Below the pieces are notes generated by a model, which ran no database searches, was not told the DNA's origin, and saw only the letters and a program-made list of their open reading frames with translations. Positions 20,500 to 28,442 of a stretch of DNA of 28,442 nucleotides are shown piece after piece. Position 1 is the first letter of the stretch; every line of letters begins with the position of its first letter. This stretch comes from Sperchopsis tessellata (lineage: Eukaryota; Arthropoda; Insecta; Coleoptera; Hydrophilidae), in contig JAWQRN010000554.1 in the NCBI GenBank assembly GCA_033557685.1, forward strand, positions 1 to 28,442, read 5' to 3'. Both the position numbers and the translations under genes were made by a program.

Positions 20500-22232
20500 T
20501 GATTAGGAATCTATATATAAATATAGAGAGAACAAATAAAAGAAAGAGATGTTGCCTACAAAACCGATTTAGCCCAGTACTGAAGGCAAATTTCAATGAA
20601 GTAAAAAAAAAAAAACGAAAACATAAAAAGTTCTACTACATAAACCAAATAAATATAGCTGAAGGAAACTGTGGAGAATAATAAAGCAGATTAAAAATGG
20701 AAATAATCAAAAGAAAGGAGAAATAAAAAGCTTCTCACAGAAGTATTAAGAATAGATGACGAACAGTACTACACAGATATAGGTCAACTACTTGCAGAAA
20801 ACATACAAGGGAAAAGGCTTCAAACAAAATAAAAAAGTATTATGTCAACTCAACAATGTACCTACGCCCAACAAATATACCTGAAATCAAAGAATTAATC
20901 AAAAACATCAAAACTAATGCCTCACTAGGTTATGATGCAATCAAGTCAACCCAAATAAAAAATTTATCAAATACAATTGCGCCAAAATTAGCTGAATTGA
21001 TGAACAAGCACATCAAGGCAGGAACATTTCCAGGCGACCTGAATATAGCAAGAATAACACCTATATATAAAAATGGAAGAAGGAATAAAGTCAGCAATTT
21101 CTGGCCCATAGCAAATTTAAATATACTCAGCAAGAGATTATTCCAATACATAGAAAACATCAAACTACTAACACAATCTCAACACTACCTTCAATTGAAC
21201 ATGGAAACTGTGTCACAGGCATTATATTAGATTTTAAAACAGCATTTGACACAGTGCATCAAAACACTTTTGTCAATAAATTTGTTGACATACTAATAAA
21301 TAAATATGTGCTAGGAATCCTGGATAGCTACCTAAAAAACCATAAGCAATATACTACGATAAACTGCAAAACTAGTATACATTAATGATCTAACATAAAT
21401 TACATAGAAAAATGATGATGTATGCGGATGACTGTGATTTTTTATGAAAACAAAGATGACTATGAAACTCAAAGGAAAATTCAAGATGACATAGCCCTTT
21501 TACTTAAGTGGACAAACACAAAAAAAAGTGCTTCATGATACACATGAAAAAATGCCCAAGACAGCATACCATGGATATTAATATCAATCACGGAAAGTTG
21601 TAGAAACAGTAAATTACCTTGGACTTACAATAGACCAAAGCTTGACCTGAAAGCAACATAGCCATGAACTTAAAAACAAGGTGTCGTCTTACATCTGTTT
21701 GGCACATAAAAATACCAAATAAGTATAAAGAAATGGTTTATGAAACCTATGCGAAAACAAAAATCACATACATGATCCCATTCTGGGGTACTGCAAGCAC
21801 ATCTGTAATAAATACTCTCCAAAGACAACAAAACAAACTCTTAAAGATAATATATAGCCTTAACTATTATACCCCAACTTCAGAACTCTATCAAATTACC
21901 AAACAAATGAACATCGCATATTTAACAAAGTATGAAACTTTGAAGAAAAATAAAATCAGGAGATGCATGTGATTGTGACATGAAAATACAAAAAAAAACA
22001 GAGACATACATCGACACTACACAAGAACTGCAGGAAACATATACATGGGCAGAATAAGGACCAGGACTAGAGAAAAACTAATTTTTTACCAGGGTGTGCG
22101 AATGTACAATAGTCGTAATGTACCGTAAAACATAAGAGAACATATACAGTTAATTAATTGAAATACCTATATATGCTAACCATTATACAGATATGGCTAA
22201 TATGGGTTTTTGTGTTGTTAAATAAAAAAAAA
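20500..22232 (+). pseudogene. 5'-truncated LINE (non-LTR retrotransposon), dead
   Basis: The frames in order give FYYINQINIAEGNCGE (about 20630); IKNIKTNASLGYDAI (about 20895); the fingers block ARITPIYKNGRRNKVSNF then PIANLNILSK (about 21050); FKTAFDTVHQ (about 21235); MMYADDC at 21418-21435, the RT active site with both aspartates intact; YLGLTIDQSL (about 21617); and a C-terminal region YMIPFWGTAS then LQRQQNKLLKIIYSLNYYTPTSELYQI (to 21972). A QGVRMYN block (about 22090) and an AATAAAAAAAAA tail at 22221-22232 mark the 3' end. Stops and shifts occur throughout. The clade is probably Jockey/CR1/I-like, not RTE; I cannot be more specific. Confidence 0.8.
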
Positions 22233-22514
22233 GTAACATTCATACATAGACAATTTTACCATGCAATCGTACAGTCATAAAATTTCCACCTGAAGAGTAG
22301 AGTAACAAAGTGAATTGTAAATATGGCAACCATTTTTTCTCATTTACAGTGAATGTTAAAAATAATATTAAAAACATTCCAAATTGTGCCTAAATGAATG
22401 AAATTAAGCTTGAACATCGCAGAATAATGAAGTTAAAAGTTCGGTACTGTTAGATTGATGTCTAAAGATCTGTTATTGTATATGAACAGAGAGTATACAT
22501 AAAATAATTTTTTT

Positions 22515-22690
22515 CTGAATTATTACTGTGAATAACACTTTGGGGCACTTGAATCCTTCCACAAAATAGGATTCCCGGCAGAGTTCATAAAGGCTCTCCA
22601 CAACACAAAAATTCCAAAATATAATTTTCTGGAAAACAGTTTTCTGTGATATTGGATTTTTGTGTATCAAATATATGCTTGGGGGGGGTC
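22515..22690. repeat. Diverged repeat, copy 1
   Basis: Aligns in the same orientation with 23060-23255: AAATAGGA.TC, GAGTTCATAA.GG, CTCCAC, AAAA..TTTTC.TGGAA and TATCAAATATATGC recur in the same order. The family is unknown. The plus strand has loosely protein-like words here but no intact frame. Confidence 0.5.
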
Positions 22691-22777
22691 TACCATAATA
22701 GGAGAGAAGCCTGTGGTAACAATACCAAACTACCAGAAGCATTCATGAAAAGATAGCTGCTGTAGCCAAATATAATC

Positions 22778-22800
22778 ATATATATATATATATATATATT
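22778..22800. repeat. (TA)n microsatellite
   Basis: About 20 bp of uninterrupted TA dinucleotides. Confidence 0.9.
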
Positions 22801-22820
22801 ACAAAGGTGACCAACCATAT

Positions 22821-22920
22821 ACCTTTTGGAACTTTTGTGTTCCTTTTCGATGAACTGTAACTCCTTTTTAAAACCTTTTGGTAGTTTTGTACTCTGATTT
22901 GATCAACTGTACTCCTTTTT
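22821..22920. repeat. Two-copy tandem repeat of about 50 bp
   Basis: ACCTTTTGG...TTTTGT...GAT.AACTGTA(A)CTCCTTTTT occurs at 22821-22872 and 22873-22920, directly after the TA microsatellite. Confidence 0.65.
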
Positions 22921-23059
22921 TCTTTTACAAAACTGTGTGATCTGGATCACTGCAAAATTTCAGACCATATCACTATTTCCACCCGGAAGCACCATTCATA
23001 AAGTACTCTAATTGTTTATACTTGAAGAAAAATTTTATAAAAAAGAAATTAGGCTGCTT

Positions 23060-23255
23060 TGGAGATCAAATTATTACCAGGGATGAGACTTTGGAAGAAT
23101 GAGACCTTTATTACTAAATAGGAATCTTGCTGCGAGTTCATAAGGAACCTCCACGAAAAATGTCAAAACCATTTTCATGGAAGAAAATTGATATCACCAG
23201 TGATTTGGGATGCTGGAGTAGTTTTATTTATCAAATATATGCAGGATTACTATTA
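23060..23255. repeat. Diverged repeat, copy 2
   Basis: Partner of 22515-22690, about 550 bp away. It overlaps a 65-codon frame at 23127-23324 that has no recognised homology. Confidence 0.5.
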
Positions 23256-23329
23256 GTGGAGAAAGTTAAGGAAATTAAATTCAAATTTGAAAAACTGTTT
23301 TGTTGGGAAACATGTTCTTTTTGAGTTGC

Positions 23330-25280
23330 TTCGTATGGCCGTTTTTTATTCAAAACCCTCCATTTAAGTATCTCGGGGGCAAACGTTGTGTAAATAATAA
23401 ATCCGTCAAGATACTGTTCTGCTAGAAAATATTTTCAATTATTAATGGATCCACATCTTCCATCTATCATGTTACAAGTGTTCTGGTTTCGAAATTTTTA
23501 TTGAGTGGTTAAGCAATTTATACCTAAATTTGTTAATAAATATAAACTAAAATACTATATTTCAGTAACGTCATGTATTGAATCCCTTACAAAATTAGCT
23601 CTAAATTTCATTGTTATGTATTTTATTATATAAATTTTACAAAAATCTATTGACAAATAATATAGCTTCTGGAGGTGTTAATGTATCCTGTGTAAAGCCT
23701 TCCTTATTACTTGCCAGTATAATTATGAAAATACCATTACAACACAAAATCTGTTTTCATTCCTCCTAAATTGTAGATACTTGGTTCTTATAATAAGCAA
23801 ATCAACCTGTTTATATCTCATTATATTCTAATTTTTGATAGAATTTAATCAAAATGACGTTTCTCCGTTTTGATATCTAGAAAATAGGCAGCACTTTTAG
23901 TACAGAGCGTGATAGGATTATTCTGATATGCTCATAAGTTGTCAGTTTGCAAAAATGATTTCATCACCAGTTGCTTACATGGTAGTAAACTTCTGTTATT
24001 CTGGTCATAACTAACAGATTACATTTAGTACTTTTGCCTGATTACATTATCAATAACAAATTTAGTGCTAGGGAAAATTGGTGTTTTTTTTCCGACGATG
24101 GCTTCCACAACACATTTACTTCATAAGAACGAAGCTAAATAGCATATTGTACGAAGGTTAAGATGCATAGTGGATGCAGTTAAACTAACGAGAGGTGATA
24201 TTCCTCGAAATGCATCATTAATTCCAGCATTCAGTAACTTTTGCAATGTGCTATAAAAATGTGGTCGGAAATAAAAATGCCAATTTTCTCGTACACTGGA
24301 AATTAATTTGATTGAGTACTAGTTTATTTGATTATTTTTTTAAGCAAATGAGTTGCTATTATTTGTTTATTTATTTAATAAAAATAGCTTTGTGCTACAT
24401 TTTAAGCCCTATGATTACCCTGAAAGTATCTCTACTCGATTTACAATACTGCATTGATTTTACTCCAACTATTTGCGTTCCAATTAAATAAATACTATTA
24501 TTATCTTATAATGATGAAAGTAACCTTTCAACTTCATTATACATATATTCCAATCTAAGCTTGGCACAAATATTTCAATAAATAGTTATTTAAAGACCCC
24601 ATCCTATGCACATCTCTTTCTTTGAGACAAATTCAATCTCGCCCAAGAACTCATTATACTTTACGCGAAATTAGCATGATCACCATCTTGTTGGAGTACG
24701 TCGAAGTTTAACAATATATATCGAAAGGCAAAGTATATTTGGCTGAACCAACCTGAGGCCACGATATATGAATGTTATGAATATAATATCAACTTAAGAT
24801 TTAAAATGTTAAACATATCGGTTCTATTCTCTTGACTTATGTGTCATGGAATGACTAGATGTATTCAGATGTTGATTTCTTAGGTGTACAAATAAACCAT
24901 GAAATTATTTGTCAGTTTTTGTTACTTGAGTATAATGGCACACCTGGAAAAAAGTTAAAATGAGAGTTATAAAAAATCTTAAAATCTAAACCAGAATATG
25001 AAATTTTTTTGTTTATAAACATAATTGTTAAAAATAACTGTTATCATGAGGAAACTGAAGAGTACAGATTATACATTGTTTTGACCACCATTGCAGGCAT
25101 ATTGCAAAGATGAGTACCTTACATTGACAAATGAAATTGTTAATTGGAGATTTTCAAAACATCTATCCTTCCCAAATTCTCTCCTTTTTAGTCACTCAAA
25201 CGCACTTTGCAGACCTTCAGTAAAATATTTACCATCTGATGATTTTACACTGTATTGATTTTTAAATTATTAGCTATTAA
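23330..25280. other. Non-coding AT-rich stretch
   Basis: No gene recognised. Around 24089-24278, TTTCCGACGATGG and the inverse of AATGTGGTCGGAAATAAA form a weak inverted pair that could bound a decayed MITE, but the match is short. Confidence 0.25.
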
Positions 25281-25289
25281 GGAAGGTTG

Positions 25290-25511
25290 TTATAATAAAA
25301 AGGTGAATAATTGCTTCATGTATGATGAGCAGTTTGGTTTGGAAGGTGTAAAAACAGCAAAGACCCCTTTATTCGGTGAAGTAACTTTCCTCTCCTTGAA
25401 AAAGTTCCTAGCAACAGTTAAATAAATGTCGCCCTTTTTCACTACCGCAACACAGTTTCCATCCGTAAACACATTCTCTTTAGCACATAATACCTCAGAA
25501 TACCATAGTCA
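25290..25511 (-). CDS. Unidentified small open frame, possible exon fragment
   Basis: On the minus strand 73 codons are open between a TGA and the TAA at 25290-25292. Text includes YSEVLCAKENVFTDG, CVAVVKKGDIYLTVARNFF and NKGVFAVFTPSKPNC. Codon composition is balanced and less AT-driven than neighbouring chance frames, which is why it is listed. There is no ATG near its start, so if real it would be an exon; no convincing donor was found. No family recognised. Confidence 0.2.
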
Positions 25512-26590
25512 CAGTATTCTATGACCTACGTTAATAAATTCATCAATTCTTATTTTTAATTTGATGAAACTAATTTTACACCGGAATTATAATTGGATGG
25601 TCAGGTGTGTACAGACACATCTGGCAAACTTCTTCCGTCCTATTGGTCCTTTTTAATTTTAGTATGTACTTACCTATATCTTTCTTTTCCAAACCTTTCC
25701 GTGTCTTAATCTCAAATTACATTCATTCAATACTGATGCATTACATGATTGATTCTTGTTATAATACAAACTTTCTGTATATGATTATTACCAACAAAAT
25801 TTCATTCTTCTTCAATATTTCAATGTGTTTATGCACACATTTATTAAAAATTTATAAATGACCGAAGAGAATGGAAATGATTTTAAATTGTAAAATTTAT
25901 AGTATTCAAGAATAATCAAATAACAACAAAACATTGTGTAAAACTATTTAAAGAAAATATTATTATAAAAGAGATCATTATCAATCCTGACAGAAGAAAA
26001 GAACTTATGTTATATTGACCTCATTAATTTAGTACCTACAGATAACTTATAAGTTGAAGGACCACCTTACTTTTAAAGTAAGGAAAAATGAAACTGCACA
26101 AACAATGGTAGGTACCTAGAGTCCTAGATTTAAGCTTGGGTTTAAACAATGCCTGTTTTTCATTGTTCTCTTTTCATTTCATGTGTTTCTAGATTAAAAT
26201 AAAAAATTGTATGATATTTTTATTTTATTTAATGTCTCCTCTGTGGTTATCAAAATTAATGGTATCAAACCATGTATCAATGAAGTAAATAATGCAGCAA
26301 TATATTCATAAATGAAAAGATATACATGGCACTCTATTTAAAATATGAAAGTAAGAATCATTTCGGGCTAAACTGGGTGTTGCCAGAAATAGTTAATAGG
26401 TTGGTCCTATACATTATTTTTTAAAACTTCCCTGCACAAAAATTAATTTAAATCGATTGAGCGGTATAGAAGATATTCACTATATTCCATATTTTTGCTG
26501 AACCCTGTATATATAACGGTGAATCTAGGCTAAATGAATTATTTATCTGGTTTAAATCAAACTGTAGTAGTCAAGTAAAAACACTATACC

Positions 26591-26731
26591 ATGTTTAACT
26601 TTTACAGCCTCAGTCAATACATAGATTGGGCAGATCATTTAAATGAACTTATAAAACCTGAACAAAGCAATTTTCTCTTAGAGACTCAAGTCAAAAACAA
26701 CATTTTGAATTTATCCCTGGATATGGGATAA
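26591..26731 (+). CDS. Unidentified 46-codon open frame
   Basis: Begins MFNFYSLSQYIDWADHL and continues ELIKPEQSNF to NLSLDMG before TAA. The internal TTTTACAG could instead be an acceptor opening an exon at CCTCAG. No family recognised; it may be part of a transposon-derived gene. Confidence 0.15.
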   Translation: MFNFYSLSQYIDWADHLNELIKPEQSNFLLETQVKNNILNLSLDMG

Positions 26732-27290
26732 TGCCCTGGGGAAACCCTAAAACCTTTCGACACAATTCTGAAGCTCCAAATGAGAGATGTCAAAGTGGTA
26801 ATGGCTTCAGATCACTAAAGTATTGGGAACTACACCACAAAAACTGAACAAAAAAACAAAACATAATTTAATTAATCTTTATTAAGTTTTTTGGAAAAAG
26901 AACCATTTAGTAAATAGTTTAGCAACAGTTTCAAAAAGAACATTAGGCAATATTATACGGTTAAAATATCGTTGTTAATGTACTAATTATACTGAATAAA
27001 AACAAACCGACGCTTTATGATTGCATATGTCCTGTATTATAGAATACAGGGTCCTGTAGTATTAAAATACATTCCAAAAAAAGATCGCTTATAAATTATT
27101 CAACAAAAATAAGTTCAACTTATTATAAACATATTGTACGTTGTCTATCTAAGGTACATTGAAAATAGAACTAACATAAATTACGAATGGGGAATATCAG
27201 TTCCTTTTATTATGCATCTTAAGAACAACTTTACAAATAATGCTATAAACAATATTCCAAAACAGTTTAAATATTATTATTGCATAATAA

Positions 27291-27456
27291 GAAGAACCGA
27301 AATCCCCGTTGTTCAAGAGGTTAATTGTTTGTTTTTGAAGTTACGGCTATTTAGGTGTCCACAAGCCCTTTCGTTTGGGGGGCTCACGTTGAAATCAAAC
27401 TGTATATCATTCTGCAACAGACAGACCATTTTTTAGAAGAGGGATTTCGGTTCTTC
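27291..27456. repeat. 166-bp segment with exact 16-bp terminal inverted repeats
   Basis: GAAGAACCGAAATCCC at 27291-27306 is exactly inverted at 27441-27456. The interior is less AT-rich than the flanks and contains a run of six G. The size fits a small MITE, but no target duplication was found. Confidence 0.55.
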
Positions 27457-28370
27457 AACTACAGTACTAAGCTTACTTATTTATAACTAACCCCTTAATA
27501 TCATCTTAAATTATAGTCAATATAGAAAATATAAATAATTGTGAATGTTAACCTTGCTTAAAAGTCATTTGGATTTCACCAAAAAGGCTAACAAACATTA
27601 ATTTAGGATTTATCACGTAATAAAACAAAAACAACTAACTTAATGGCATAGTTAAAAGAAACAATCAATAATTATCTTTATGTTATATAAAATGTCTGTA
27701 ACGTTTCTAAAATTGGATATTTGAATGAACTTCCAGTATTTGGTCAACCACTTATAAAAATTTTATTGGAGTAATATATGACAATAATTTAGTGTGATAC
27801 AGATAATATATTCCTAACTTCAGAAGTAAGTGTGCTGAATTTCTGTGCTTGCATCATGCCCATCCTCAAATTTTTCCCAAGTCTCTCCAAAAGCTAATTA
27901 TAAGTACCAATAACCTTTATACCGTGTAATCCATTTGCCATGAAAATATAAATTTGGTGAACAATTTCCAAAACAGCAAATAATTATAAAATTAATTTTT
28001 AATTGTATTTCAATTCTGGATTACCATTATTAGAACCCAAACCACTACATCTAAAAATGAGTACCACTCATTTTAATAAGCAATTATCATCTATAAATTT
28101 ATAAAAAATTGACTACAAATTATATTATCACTAACAATTGCAACCTTACAAAACAATCAGTATATATATGTGCAAACAAATATAGAACTAATTTCAAATT
28201 AAGTTTACTAGAAGAGTTCTTATAACAACAAAAAATATTTTTGCACTGGTGAAAATATAGTTCATTCTTAAAAAAACATTATTTCAAACAAACAAAATTA
28301 TAATATATTATACATCCTGAGTAAAGAATGTATTTTTTTATGTTAATTCAATAAATATTGTACCTTTTTT
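27457..28370. other. Non-coding AT-rich stretch
   Basis: No gene or classified repeat recognised. Confidence 0.3.

Positions 28371-28442
<72 letters not shown>
28371..28442. repeat. (AC)n(AT)n compound microsatellite
   Basis: Seven AC units (28371-28384) pass directly into AT units that run to the end of the window, so the array may be longer than shown. Confidence 0.95.

Noticed and set aside
26065..26090. Small palindrome CCTTACTTTTAAAGTAAGG
   Set aside because: A 9-bp stem is expected by chance in sequence of this length and composition; no associated feature.
26370..26520. Sequence ending GAACCCTGTATATATAACGG resembling ends of insect DNA transposons
   Set aside because: Only one short end-like word; no inverted partner located.
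27825..27895. Minus-strand text reading AFGETWEKFEDGHDASTE
   Set aside because: Short, flanked by stops, no splice sites or family match; could be a transposon scrap but cannot be supported.

Overview
The window looks like a piece of an insect (or at least arthropod) nuclear genome. It is AT-rich and gene-poor. It carries two conserved animal genes and is otherwise filled with decayed copies of element types common in insects: BEL/Pao, RTE, another LINE, Penelope-like, Harbinger, hAT-like and MITE-like. There are no bacterial-style operons, rRNAs, CRISPR arrays or recognisable tRNAs. The species cannot be named from the sequence alone.

Host genes. (1) An uninterrupted 240-codon ORF on the minus strand (8306-9028) encodes Aph-1, a multipass subunit of gamma-secretase. 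(2) On the plus strand, in head-to-head orientation about 1.6 kb away, lies a split gene for glia maturation factor (GMF, an ADF-homology regulator of Arp2/3). It is reconstructed from a 97-bp exon at 10722-10818 and a terminal exon at 17660-17982. A candidate first exon ends at an ATG at 10647-10649. The two recognised exons join in frame (T|TG) and give about 140 residues, the normal family length, so the 6.84-kb intron between them is real.

Layout. 130-322: Harbinger-type transposase scrap (minus). 780-913: long hairpin. 1437-3450: dead BEL/Pao polyprotein (plus) split by a segment holding four 34-bp tandem repeats. 4440-6700: two decayed RTE-type LINE copies, head to tail on the minus strand. 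6700-8300: no gene seen. 8306-9028: aph-1. 9514-9560: orphan Penelope-type ribozyme-like motif. 9961-10310: MITE-like element with long inverted repeats. 10647-17982: GMF. 18000-20460: AT-rich, no gene seen. 20500-22232: 5'-truncated LINE with an A-rich tail. 22500-23255: unclassified diverged repeats. 23330-28370: mostly featureless, with two unassigned small ORFs and a 166-bp inverted-repeat element. 28371-28442: (AC)n(AT)n microsatellite.

The most structured part is the GMF intron. The sequence TAGTGAT at 11009 and its inverse at 17080 are bounded by the same 8-bp direct repeat (CTGCATAT). This suggests an old hAT-like insertion that now spans about 6 kb because other elements landed in it. 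Those include a Penelope-like fragment (11405-12290) and a second Penelope-like element (12897-15438) of unusual structure: about 0.6 kb of its own 3' end is repeated in inverted orientation at its 5' side. A separate 226-250-bp direct duplication flanks it. Four hammerhead-like motifs of the layout TGAAGAT-stem-loop-stem-GAAAC mark the Penelope ends. The 'system' in this window is therefore a nested retroelement landscape inside a conserved gene, not a new defence or metabolic operon.
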